Source: Brevibacterium epidermidis NBRC 14811 (lineage in GTDB: Bacteria; Actinomycetota; Actinomycetes; Actinomycetales; Brevibacteriaceae). From it: a stretch of 64,000 bases of DNA. Position 1 is the first letter of the stretch; each line of letters starts with the position of its first letter. This document shows, piece after piece, positions 25,918 through 33,493 of the stretch. A program made the translations under genes and the position numbers. The notes beneath the pieces are model-generated. The model was not told where the DNA came from, made no database searches, and was given only the letters and a program-made list of their open reading frames with translations. The stretch spans positions 100,886 through 164,885 of the forward strand of contig NZ_BCSJ01000009.1 of assembly GCF_001570805.1 (NCBI RefSeq), given 5' to 3'.

Positions 25918-26385
25918 CTATTTCTCGATGGCGACACCGTCGGCGTCGGCGAAGACCATCGCTCCGGGGCGGATCGTCGCCCCGCCGATCTCCACGGTCA
26001 CGTCGATCTCACCGGCTCCGTCCTTCGCGCTCTTGCGCGGATTGCTCGCCAGAGCCTTGATGCCGAACTCCATCTCGGCCAGTGCCTCACGGTCGCGGAC
26101 GGCGCCGTTGATGACGACACCGTTCCAGCCATTGCGGACCCCCGCCTCGGCGATCATGTCTCCCATAAGGGCAGTGGCGATCGAACCATCACCATCGATG
26201 ACGAGCACAGCGCCGTCGCCGGGCTGATTGAGGGTCTGCTTGACCAGTCCGTTGTCCTGGAAGCAGCGGATCGTGCGGGCCGGTCCGGAGAACGAGGTCT
26301 TGGCTCCGAAATCGCCGAAGTTCAGGGCGATCGAATAAAGCTCCTCGCCGCGTTCGTCCCACAGGTCTGCTGTCGAAACTGTCAT
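25918..26385 (-). CDS. RraA-like family protein (HMG aldolase / oxaloacetate decarboxylase type)
   Basis: A 155-residue RraA-fold protein, the usual length. Conserved features are GDMIAEAGVRNGWNGVVING followed by the AVRD loop holding the Arg-Asp catalytic pair. In E. coli RraA inhibits RNase E, but actinobacterial members generally act as 4-hydroxy-4-methyl-2-oxoglutarate aldolase or oxaloacetate decarboxylase in aromatic meta-cleavage side routes. Here it precedes, on the same strand, nothing aromatic; the upstream neighbour (38 bases) is a PLP enzyme. The metabolic role is therefore open. Confidence 0.82.
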   Translation of the reverse strand: MTVSTADLWDERGEELYSIALNFGDFGAKTSFSGPARTIRCFQDNGLVKQTLNQPGDGAVLVIDGDGSIATALMGDMIAEAGVRNGWNGVVINGAVRDREALAEMEFGIKALASNPRKSAKDGAGEIDVTVEIGGATIRPGAMVFADADGVAIEK

Positions 26386-26423
26386 CTGTCTGCCTTTCGT
26401 TGGTGATGGGTGTTGGGAGGTGC

Positions 26424-27446
26424 TCAGGCGAACGCTTGGGTGCGCGCGAAAAGTCCGGGGACTCCGCCGGAGTGGATGAAGACGACCGTGTCCTCGGAAG
26501 TGAAACGGCCGGATCTGATGAGGTCGATGAGACCGGCTGCGGCCTTACCGGTATAGACGGGGTCGAGGAGGATTCCCTCGGTGCGAGCGAAGAGACGGAC
26601 AGCCTCGACCATCTCGGGGGTCGGCAGAGCATATCCGGTCCCGAAATAGTCACCGAGTCCCGTCGTGGCATCGCGGGGGACAGGTGGCAGGTCGAGGAAC
26701 CGTGCCGTGGCATCGACGAGGTCGACGATCTTCGGTTCCTGATCCGCCTGTGTCCTGCTGACATTGATGCCGATGACCGGAATGTTGCTTCCTGCACTGT
26801 GGAGTCCGACGACGAGCCCGGCCTGCATTCCGGCTGAGCCGCTGGGAGTGACGATCGTGGGTGAGTCCACCCCTGCCTCGGCGAATTGGTCGAGCATCTC
26901 AACGGCACAGTCGACGTAGCCGAGCGCACCGATCGGATTCGACCCGCCCACCGGGATGACATAGGGCTTCCTGCCCTCTGCACGCAGCTTGTCGGCCAGA
27001 ATCTCAGCCTCGCCGAGGAGGTCGGCGCCGTGGCCGAGCACCGTGACCGAATTCGCGCCGAGGAGGTCGAAGAGCAGGAAATTGCCCGTGTACTCCGGCG
27101 GATTCGACCCTGCCGGACCGAGGGCGGTGCCTTCGGGTCCGAGATCCTCTTCGACGATGAGGTGGCAGTCGAGGCCTTCGACGCGGGCGGCGGACAAGGT
27201 CAGTCGGCAGTGGTTGGACTGGACCCCGCCGACGGTGATGAGCGCGTCCGCCCCCTGGCTCAGGGCATCGGCGATGAGGTACTCGAGCTTGCGCGTCTTG
27301 TTCCCGCCCTGAGTCAGCCCCAGCTGGTCATCGCGTTTGATCCAGATCTGCGGCCCGCCGAGTTCGGCGGACAAGCACTGCAGATGTTCGAGCGGGGTAG
27401 CGCCATCGGTGTAGCTGCGGCGCGGGACTTCATTCAGGGCGACCAT
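26424..27446 (-). CDS. D-cysteine desulfhydrase / ACC-deaminase-family PLP enzyme
   Basis: A 340-residue fold-type II PLP enzyme. The PLP lysine is in GGNKTRKLEYL near residue 50, with SNHCRLTLSAARVEGL and TPSGSAGMQAGLVVG marking the family. Members degrade D-cysteine to pyruvate, H2S and ammonia, or 1-aminocyclopropane-1-carboxylate, or racemise amino acids. The start at 27446 was chosen because NEVPRRSYTDGATPLEHL is the usual N-terminus; an upstream in-frame ATG adds 13 atypical residues. It lies 38 bases upstream of the RraA-like gene and may be co-transcribed with it. Confidence 0.82.
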   Translation of the reverse strand: MVALNEVPRRSYTDGATPLEHLQCLSAELGGPQIWIKRDDQLGLTQGGNKTRKLEYLIADALSQGADALITVGGVQSNHCRLTLSAARVEGLDCHLIVEEDLGPEGTALGPAGSNPPEYTGNFLLFDLLGANSVTVLGHGADLLGEAEILADKLRAEGRKPYVIPVGGSNPIGALGYVDCAVEMLDQFAEAGVDSPTIVTPSGSAGMQAGLVVGLHSAGSNIPVIGINVSRTQADQEPKIVDLVDATARFLDLPPVPRDATTGLGDYFGTGYALPTPEMVEAVRLFARTEGILLDPVYTGKAAAGLIDLIRSGRFTSEDTVVFIHSGGVPGLFARTQAFA

Positions 27447-27529
27447 GATTCCCGAGTCTACCGAGCCGGTCGGCCGCGCTGACAAGACGCCGGGCAGAAT
27501 TCGGACAATGGTGTGACAGTGGGTCGTTT

Positions 27530-27970
27530 TCAGTCCATGAACTCGATCTCACGGACGGCGTCGCCGCCCTTGTCCACGGCGATCGAGTTTCTCACCGTCA
27601 GGTTCATGACTTCTTGGGTCTCCAAGTTTGTGTAGGACACCCAGGTGATGCCCTTGCCGGAATCGGCTGACGTGCGGTGCCAGCGTTCGGCGTGCTTGTC
27701 GTGGCGCTCGGTGAGGGCAGCCACGACGTTGCGTGTGGCGAGGTGGTCCATGACCTGGCCCTCACCGTTTCCGTAGGCGCTGACCAGTTTGTCCGCGTAT
27801 TCGACAGCACTGGTCGGATATCCCGAACTCTGGGGCGCCTGAGTGGCAGCGGGCGCGGATGACGTATCGGTGGAGGCCGAAACCGGACCGGCTGCGAGTC
27901 CCAGAGAAGCGAGACCGGCGATCACGGCGGTCCCCCACGCGCCGGCGTGGCTGCGGAAGGTGGTGGGCAT
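27530..27970 (-). CDS. Small secreted protein of unknown function
   Basis: A 146-residue protein with a clear signal peptide (hydrophobic core around residues 13-30, likely cleavage after VSASTD region). The mature part contains a Ser/Pro/Gln-rich stretch, then a compact domain with KLVSAYGNGEGQVMDHL and a cluster of His and Lys residues. I do not recognise the family. It is monocistronic, starting 202 bases from the SLC1 carrier stop. Confidence 0.65.
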   Translation of the reverse strand: MPTTFRSHAGAWGTAVIAGLASLGLAAGPVSASTDTSSAPAATQAPQSSGYPTSAVEYADKLVSAYGNGEGQVMDHLATRNVVAALTERHDKHAERWHRTSADSGKGITWVSYTNLETQEVMNLTVRNSIAVDKGGDAVREIEFMD

Positions 27971-28172
27971 GGTGACTTCTCCTCTTCCAGATCAGGGTCA
28001 CTGCTGGAATTGAGTATCGTCAGCCCAGGTGAGAACCGAATCCGGAAGTCTGAGCAGAAGCTGAGACGCTACGTCGCAAATGCGGAAGTCCTATTGCGTT
28101 CCTATGACATCTCCGAGACATTGAGTTAGAAGGTGCCTTGTCGTAATCCGTGAGTTCGGAAGTGTGACAGAT

Positions 28173-29492
28173 TTACGGGGCTTCCGGAATCGAATCGTGA
28201 TCGACTTCGTCGGTCTTGTCCATCCAGTCCTTGCCGTCGAGGATGCGGGCGACCATCATCGAGCTCGCCTGGTCGCCGACCGCATTGACGGTGGTGGCCG
28301 GAGGATCGATGACGGTCCCGATGATCTGGATGATCGGCAGCGCCGCCGCGGGGAATCCGTAGAGGGTGATGATCATGAGCTCGCCGATGAAACCGCCGGA
28401 GGGGATGCCCGCCATGACCATTCCGGCCAGCAGCGCCACGGCGATGGCGATGAGGATGTTCTCCAGGGTGAAGAAGTCGCGCTGGAACACTGCGAAGAGG
28501 AAGGCGATCTTGAGGATCGCAGACAGGCTCGAGCCCTCCATATGGATCGTGGCGCCGATCGGCACGATGGTCTCCCGGATATCGCGGGGGACTCCGATCT
28601 TCTCTCCCGCACGCAGGTTCGCGGGGATCGCCGCCACCGAGGAGGACGTACCCAAAGAGATCGCGGTGGGTTCGAGGATGTTGCTCCAGAACCGAGAGAC
28701 GCCTCGGCGGCCGCCAGCGAGGAAGGAGTAGAAGGTGAAAGCGAGGATGAAGTAGGCGATCGCCACCGGGTAGTAGACGAGGAAGGCTCGAACATAGTCC
28801 CCGACGAGCTGGGAGCCGAGGTCACCGATGAGGGCGGCGAAGTAGGCGCCGAGACCGATCGGTGCGTAGTACATGACGATCGAGGTGAACTTGAGGAACA
28901 CCTCGGTGCCGGAATTGAGGAACTTGGCGAACGGCTTGCCCGCGTCGCCGATCCTGCTGGTGGCGAAGCCGACGATGACGGCGAAGACAATGAGAGCGAG
29001 CATGTGCTCGGCGGACAGGATCTTCGAGAAGTCGTCGACGACGACGGTCTGGACGAGCTGATCACCGATTGACCCGACCTCCTCGACGTTCTCCGGCTCC
29101 TGCATCTCCACTTGGACTCCGTCGGTGGCGTTGAAGATGCGCAGAGCAGCGACCATGACAATGGAGGCGATGATGCCGGTGACGGCGAAGACGCCGAGCA
29201 TGCTGCCCATGATCTTGCCCAGTCGTGCGGCCGAGGACATCCCCGCGACCGCGGAGGAGATGGAGAAGAACACGAGCGGCACGACGAGCGTGAACATCAT
29301 GTTGATGAACAGAGTGCCGAACGGCTTGATGACGGTGGCGCGTTCACCGAAGACGAGGCCGATGATCGCGCCGACGACGACGCCGGTGAGGATGAAGAGC
29401 GGGAAGCGATAGTTGCGCAGGATCCGGAGGAATCCCGATGGCTGTGTCTTCGTGTCGGAGGACTGCGCAGGCGAGGCAGTGGGGGAGGACAT
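28173..29492 (-). CDS. Dicarboxylate/amino acid:cation symporter (SLC1/DAACS family)
   Basis: A 439-residue membrane carrier of the glutamate/dicarboxylate symporter family, of normal length. The serine-rich hairpin reads TSSSVAAIP. The conserved NMDGT segment of helix 7 that binds sodium in the archetype is replaced by HMEGS (near residues 311-315), so ion or substrate coupling may differ. It probably imports a dicarboxylate or a neutral/acidic amino acid at the plasma membrane. The gene stands alone; tandem hairpins at 29582-29665 end the upstream small gene. Confidence 0.85.
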   Translation of the reverse strand: MSSPTASPAQSSDTKTQPSGFLRILRNYRFPLFILTGVVVGAIIGLVFGERATVIKPFGTLFINMMFTLVVPLVFFSISSAVAGMSSAARLGKIMGSMLGVFAVTGIIASIVMVAALRIFNATDGVQVEMQEPENVEEVGSIGDQLVQTVVVDDFSKILSAEHMLALIVFAVIVGFATSRIGDAGKPFAKFLNSGTEVFLKFTSIVMYYAPIGLGAYFAALIGDLGSQLVGDYVRAFLVYYPVAIAYFILAFTFYSFLAGGRRGVSRFWSNILEPTAISLGTSSSVAAIPANLRAGEKIGVPRDIRETIVPIGATIHMEGSSLSAILKIAFLFAVFQRDFFTLENILIAIAVALLAGMVMAGIPSGGFIGELMIITLYGFPAAALPIIQIIGTVIDPPATTVNAVGDQASSMMVARILDGKDWMDKTDEVDHDSIPEAP

Positions 29493-29581
29493 AGGCTCTG
29501 CCTTTCAGATCAGCATCATTGTTCCGCCGACTGTGCGGCGTGTGGTCATGGCCTTGGCGATCCTACCTGGGGCACAGCGAA

Positions 29582-29665
29582 ACCCGGCACGCGGATGGCC
29601 GCGTACCGGGTCTCTCACTACTGTTGAATGTCCGAACTGCCGAGTCTGTGAACCCGCAGTTCGGA
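29582..29665 (-). terminator. Two consecutive stem-loops
   Basis: GCAGTTCGGA/TCCGAACTGC (29656-29665 and 29631-29640) form a 10-bp stem directly after the stop of the 90-residue gene. ACCCGGCACGCGG/CCGCGTACCGGGT (29582-29594 and 29599-29611) form a 13-bp stem with one mismatch and a 4-nt loop. Together they look like a tandem terminator between this gene and the SLC1 carrier. Nothing else is evident in the 180-bp gap. Confidence 0.65.
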
Positions 29666-29672
29666 AGGGCTT

Positions 29673-29945
29673 CTACGACTCTTCGCTGTCGGACTTCTGT
29701 GGGACAGCTGACTCATCGATCGCTTCATGCGAACCGTCGGCATTGCGGTACAGAGTCACACCGTCTTCGTGAGCCGCCTGCTGGAGTTCTTCTTCGGAGA
29801 TCTCTTCGACGAATCCGGCCGTGGCGCCATAGGCGACATCGGGCCCACTGGCCTTCGACGCGAACTCGTCGAGCTTGTCGTTGATCTTGTCGATCTTCGT
29901 CTGTGGATCGGTTTGATTGTCTTGTGGGCCAGTCTGATCGGTCAT
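29673..29945 (-). CDS. Small acidic protein, paralogue of the 75-residue neighbour
   Basis: A 90-residue, strongly acidic soluble protein without signal peptide. Its C-terminal half carries EELQQAAHEDGVTLYRNADG followed by SHEAIDES. The neighbouring gene at 30058-30285 has the same pattern, GVxLYRNxDGSHxAxDES. The N-terminus is rich in Gln, Asp and Thr and probably disordered. The repeated motif looks like a small beta-hairpin domain, but I cannot assign a family. The short distance (112 bases) suggests a tandem duplication. Confidence 0.65.
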   Translation of the reverse strand: MTDQTGPQDNQTDPQTKIDKINDKLDEFASKASGPDVAYGATAGFVEEISEEELQQAAHEDGVTLYRNADGSHEAIDESAVPQKSDSEES

Positions 29946-30029
29946 CCGTCAACACCTCACCTATTCGAAGACGTTGTACCTCTGACCACAGCTGTTTTCA
30001 TGGATTCGTCCAGGGGTGCCTCCCAAGTA

Positions 30030-30058
30030 AGCGTCGAGCCGAACTCTGAATCGACGCT
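30030..30058 (-). terminator. Hairpin at the end of the 75-residue gene
   Basis: AGCGTCGA (30030-30037) and TCGACGCT (30051-30058) pair around a 13-nt loop, beginning at the stop codon of the small gene. It may end that transcript before the paralogue. Confidence 0.4.
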
Positions 30059-30285
30059 CAGTCCTCGTAGCTCGAGTGGGATTCGTCGACGGCGAGATGT
30101 GAGCCGTCGGGATTGCGATAGAGCTTCACTCCTTCGTGCTCAGCTGTGGCTTGCAGCCGTTCCTCGGAGCTGTCTTCGCGGTAGCCGACTTTCTGTCCTT
30201 GGCCGATGTTGGCGCTCTTGAACGCCTTCGAGATCTGCTCGATCATGTCGGCCAGCTTCGACGATCGATTCATTTCTGCGGTCAT
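30058..30285 (-). CDS. Small protein, paralogue of the 90-residue neighbour
   Basis: A 75-residue soluble protein. Residues about 35-70 hold EERLQATAEHEGVKLYRNPD and then GSHLAVDES, shared with the neighbour at 29673-29945. The N-terminal half (SSKLADMIEQISKAFKSANI) is predicted helical and basic, unlike the acidic neighbour, so the two could interact. The start at 30285 is preceded by GAAGG; an upstream in-frame Met gives an unlikely Pro/Gly-rich extension. A perfect TATAAT lies 38 bases upstream. Confidence 0.6.
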   Translation of the reverse strand: MTAEMNRSSKLADMIEQISKAFKSANIGQGQKVGYREDSSEERLQATAEHEGVKLYRNPDGSHLAVDESHSSYED

Positions 30286-30322
30286 GATCCTTCGCCCCAT
30301 TCCCACGCAGATTGTAGAGAGA

Positions 30323-30328
30323 ATTATA
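30323..30328 (-). promoter_or_regulatory. Candidate -10 box TATAAT
   Basis: On the minus strand the hexamer TATAAT stands 38 bases before the start of the 75-residue gene, a suitable distance for a short leader. No good TTGACA-type -35 is present at 17 bases; TGGGAT occupies that place. This could mean an activator or an alternative sigma factor. Confidence 0.4.
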
Positions 30329-30429
30329 GTCCTCCCGAGTGGGGAATCCCAGGGGTGAGGAGCGCCTGGCGGACCTCGCGGCTGTCCAATCGGCGAACTT
30401 TCTGCAGCGCGAGGGAGCAAACGACTTTA

Positions 30430-30445
30430 CTTAACGAACGATTAG
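30430..30445. promoter_or_regulatory. Imperfect dyad CTTAACGAACGATTAG before acyl-CoA dehydrogenase
   Basis: The 16-bp element has ten symmetric positions around AA (CT-A-CG-AA-CG-T-AG) and ends 15 bases before the GTG start at 30461. Its form resembles TetR-type fatty-acid regulator sites. Because the GTG lacks a ribosome site, transcription may start very near it, and a protein bound here would block it. Confidence 0.35.
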
Positions 30446-30460
30446 CCATAGCTTGGACTA

Positions 30461-32317
30461 GTGACTGAAAAGAGCAAAGGCAATGGCGTCTTGACGACTG
30501 CGACAGAATCCATCCTCTCCGCCGAGGACATCGACTTCCAACTCTATGACTGGCTCAAGGTCGACGAACTCTGTCAGCGGCCTCGCTTCTCCGACCATTC
30601 GCGTGAGGTCTTCGACTCCGTGCTCGAAGCCAGCGAGGAACTGGCGAAAGAACGTTTCGCCACTCACGCGCGCAAGTCCGACCTCAACGAGCCGACATTC
30701 GACGGCACGGCGGTGACGCTGATCCCCGAGATCAAGTCTGCGCTCGACCAGTTCGCCGGAATCGGCCTGCTGTCGGCGACGATGGATGAGAGCGTCGGCG
30801 GCATTCAGCTGCCGCAGACGGTCGCGAAGGCCTGTTTCGCCTGGTTCCAGGCGGCCAATATCGGCACCGCCAGCTATCCGATGCTGACTATGGGCAACGC
30901 CAATCTGCTGCTCGAATACGGCACCGAGGAACAGATCGAGAAGTACGTGCTGCCCGAACTCGACGGCCGCTTCTTCGGCACCATGTGCCTGTCCGAGCCC
31001 GATGTTGGCTCCTCTTTGGGCGACGTCACGACGAAAGCTGTTCCGGACCCCGACGGCGGGGACGACGCCTTCCGCATCCATGGAACGAAGATGTGGATCT
31101 CCGGTGGCGATCACGAGCTCTCGGAGAACATCGTCCACCTCGTCCTGGCACGTGCCGACGGCGACCAGCCGGGAGTCAAGGGTCTCAGCCTGTTCCTCGT
31201 GCCGAAGTACCTCGTCAACGACGATGGCAGCCTCGGTGAGCGCAATGATGTCGTCCTCTCTGGGCTCAACCACAAGATGGGATGGCGGGGAACGACGAAC
31301 ACGCTGCTCAACTTCGGTGAGGGTGCGCACACTCCGGCGGGCTCCGCGGGTGCGGTCGGCTTCCTCGTGGGAGAGCGGGGCCAGGGGCTGGCCTGCATGT
31401 TCCACATGATGAATGAGGCTCGCATCGGGGTCGGCGCCGGTGCCGTGGGGCTCGGCTACCACGGGTACCTCGATGCCCTCCGTTATGCTCGCGACCGGCG
31501 TCAGGGTCGGCCCGACGGCGCCAAGGGATCTGATGGTCCGCCGGTCCCGATCGTCGAGCACTCCGATGTCCGGCGCATGCTGCTGTCGTCGAAGAGCTAT
31601 GTCGAGGGCGGACTCGGACTCATCCTCTATGCCGCGCGTCTGCTCGACGAATCCGAGACCGCAGATAACGAGGCGGAGCGTGAGCGCGCCGCACTGCTGC
31701 TCGATGTGCTCACTCCGATCGTCAAGACCTGGCCGAGCGTGTGGTGTCTGAAGGCCAACGATCACGCTATCCAGGTGCTCGGCGGTGCTGGGTACACTCG
31801 CGATCACGATGTCGAGCAGCTCTATCGCGACAATCGACTCAACCCGATCCACGAGGGCACGCACGGCATTCAGGCTAAGGATCTCCTCGGCCGCAAGGTC
31901 ATTATGAAAGGTGCGGCCGGACTGCAGGTGCTGCTGGAGCAGATGCGAGAGACCCTCGCCGAGGCGGCCGACCGTTCCGATTGGACCGCCGAAACCGCTG
32001 CCCTGGAGTCAGCCATGGATCGCATCGAATCCGTGACCACCGCAGTGTGGGCGAGCGGAGATCCTACGGTGGCTCTCGACAATGCTTGGACCTATCTCGA
32101 AGCGGTCGGACACACAGTGATGGCGTGGCTGTGGCTGCAGCAGGGGATGGCTGCCGGAGCGACCGCCGGTGAACGCGGCGATTCGGCGTTCCTCAAGGGA
32201 AAGATCGCGGCGGCACGGTACTTCTTCGCTCACGAACTGCCGCAGACCGGGCCGTGGTTCGACCTCGTCGAAAGCAGGGCGACGACGTTCGCCGACCTCG
32301 ACGACACCTGGCTGTGA
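30461..32317 (+). CDS. Acyl-CoA dehydrogenase, long form (about 600 residues)
   Basis: A 618-residue FAD-dependent acyl-CoA dehydrogenase of the extended class with an added C-terminal helical domain. The FAD/substrate segment MCLSEPDVGSSLGDVTTKA and the YRDNRLNPIHEGTHGIQAKDLLG motif (with the likely catalytic Glu in HEGT) are visible. It would carry out alpha,beta-desaturation of a medium/long or modified acyl-CoA. The start is GTG at 30461, with no Shine-Dalgarno, so the message may be leaderless. It is convergent with the PAP2 gene, leaving only six bases between the stops. A TetR-like dyad lies at the promoter. Confidence 0.88.
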   Translation: MTEKSKGNGVLTTATESILSAEDIDFQLYDWLKVDELCQRPRFSDHSREVFDSVLEASEELAKERFATHARKSDLNEPTFDGTAVTLIPEIKSALDQFAGIGLLSATMDESVGGIQLPQTVAKACFAWFQAANIGTASYPMLTMGNANLLLEYGTEEQIEKYVLPELDGRFFGTMCLSEPDVGSSLGDVTTKAVPDPDGGDDAFRIHGTKMWISGGDHELSENIVHLVLARADGDQPGVKGLSLFLVPKYLVNDDGSLGERNDVVLSGLNHKMGWRGTTNTLLNFGEGAHTPAGSAGAVGFLVGERGQGLACMFHMMNEARIGVGAGAVGLGYHGYLDALRYARDRRQGRPDGAKGSDGPPVPIVEHSDVRRMLLSSKSYVEGGLGLILYAARLLDESETADNEAERERAALLLDVLTPIVKTWPSVWCLKANDHAIQVLGGAGYTRDHDVEQLYRDNRLNPIHEGTHGIQAKDLLGRKVIMKGAAGLQVLLEQMRETLAEAADRSDWTAETAALESAMDRIESVTTAVWASGDPTVALDNAWTYLEAVGHTVMAWLWLQQGMAAGATAGERGDSAFLKGKIAAARYFFAHELPQTGPWFDLVESRATTFADLDDTWL

Positions 32318-32323
32318 ACGACT

Positions 32324-33058
32324 TCAGGTACTGAGATCGGGTATTCGCCTGTCGGCGATGATGAGCAGTCGCAGGAAGACCCCGCCGATCAGCAGACCTC
32401 CGATGAGGTCGGTGGCCCAGTGCCAGCCGAGGGTGAAGGACACGACCACGGAGTTTACGCTGACGGCGGCGACGCCCCACCACAGCAGCTGCGCGGTTCT
32501 GGTGGAGACGTCGCTGTAGGTGGCGATGAGGTAGGCGACCGCGCCGTAGATGAGTACTGCTTCGGCCGCGTGCCCGGACGGGTAGCTGATTCCACGGCCG
32601 CCGATTTCGATCAGACCGCCGTGGAAGAACCGCGGGTCGTGAAGGGTGGTCGACGGTCGGGCGAAAAGGACCTTGAGCGAACCGATGCCGAGGTAGAAAG
32701 CTGCTTCGACGGCGATCGCGAAGACGATCGGGCGCCAGGACCGACGTTTGCGTGCCAGGACGATTGCGGTGATCGCCAGGACGGGAAGACAGACAGCCTG
32801 GCCTGCGATGGGATCGAGGATGTGCTGAAAGAACCAGACGAGGTCGGGTTCGAAGAGGTAGAGCCATCGTCGATTGAGCTTGTAGTCCCAGACTCGCAGG
32901 GGGCCGGCCGCGGCGAGTGTGACGATGACGAAGCCGATCGCCAAGACCCAGAATGAGGTTGCCCAAGACAGCAACCCCTGTGCTCGTTCTGTCCACTGAC
33001 TGCGATCTGAGGGGTTGCTGATCGTCTTCTCGGATTCGACATAGCGTTCAGCAACCAT
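32324..33058 (-). CDS. PAP2-family membrane phosphatase
   Basis: A 244-residue integral membrane protein with six hydrophobic segments and the three phosphatase signatures: KVLFARP, SYPSGHAAEA and LGWHWATDLIGG. The histidines in the second and third motifs are the catalytic pair of the family. Members dephosphorylate phosphatidate, undecaprenyl pyrophosphate or similar lipids at the outer face of the membrane. The start at 33058 is supported by the fold; a long upstream in-frame extension is unlike the family and was not used. Confidence 0.85.
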   Translation of the reverse strand: MVAERYVESEKTISNPSDRSQWTERAQGLLSWATSFWVLAIGFVIVTLAAAGPLRVWDYKLNRRWLYLFEPDLVWFFQHILDPIAGQAVCLPVLAITAIVLARKRRSWRPIVFAIAVEAAFYLGIGSLKVLFARPSTTLHDPRFFHGGLIEIGGRGISYPSGHAAEAVLIYGAVAYLIATYSDVSTRTAQLLWWGVAAVSVNSVVVSFTLGWHWATDLIGGLLIGGVFLRLLIIADRRIPDLST

Positions 33059-33406
33059 CAGAGTCGATTTTAGACGGAATGGGCAATCACTTCTGCTGTG
33101 GGGGATAAAGACACGGTGAATTCTGTCTTGCACTCCGTGGTTGTCCCTCGGATGCAGGGATTGACTCTGCCCGGTGGCGAATTCAGGCTGCCCGTCGCTC
33201 CTGCCCGAGTCCACTGCTGCACCAGCGCGTCGCAGCTGATTCTGTGTCCCGCGACAGTTCCGACCATCTCATGCTTGGAGGTGCGGTATCGGGTTGCCGG
33301 CGGTGTCGCTGCTGGTCGAGCATCGAGTGGGCGTGTTGACCAAGGACACCGGGCGAGTCGCCGCCCGACGCAAGCTGAGATCCGAGACCCTTCAGGTGCA
33401 CATGTT
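33059..33406. other. Intergenic stretch with no recognisable gene
   Basis: About 350 bp between the PAP2 start and the LysR-type element. Both strands were read; short open frames show no family resemblance and no ribosome site. The PAP2 promoter must be here. Composition is somewhat less G+C-rich than the genes around. Confidence 0.4.
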
Positions 33407-33450
33407 CGCGATTCCGGATTAGTTATAAGGATTATTCTGCTTTTGGTTTC
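33407..33450. promoter_or_regulatory. 44-bp element shared with the lysR/P450-fusion promoter
   Basis: This stretch aligns without gaps to 50029-50072, with about 32 of 44 bases identical, including the blocks TTAGTTAT and GCTTTT. It ends 44 bases upstream of the GTG of the acyl-CoA-dehydrogenase-like gene. The other copy lies between a LysR gene and the P450 fusion, so both are probably LysR binding sites with adjoining promoter elements. Confidence 0.6.
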
Positions 33451-33493
33451 ATGTGGTCCCAACCACACTGAAACATAGACCGAAGGAAGGGAA

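Noticed and set aside
30458..31864. 468-codon open frame opposite the acyl-CoA dehydrogenase
   Set aside because: Shadow of the real gene, with a Val/Asp/Glu/Arg-rich composition typical of antisense frames in high-GC DNA.
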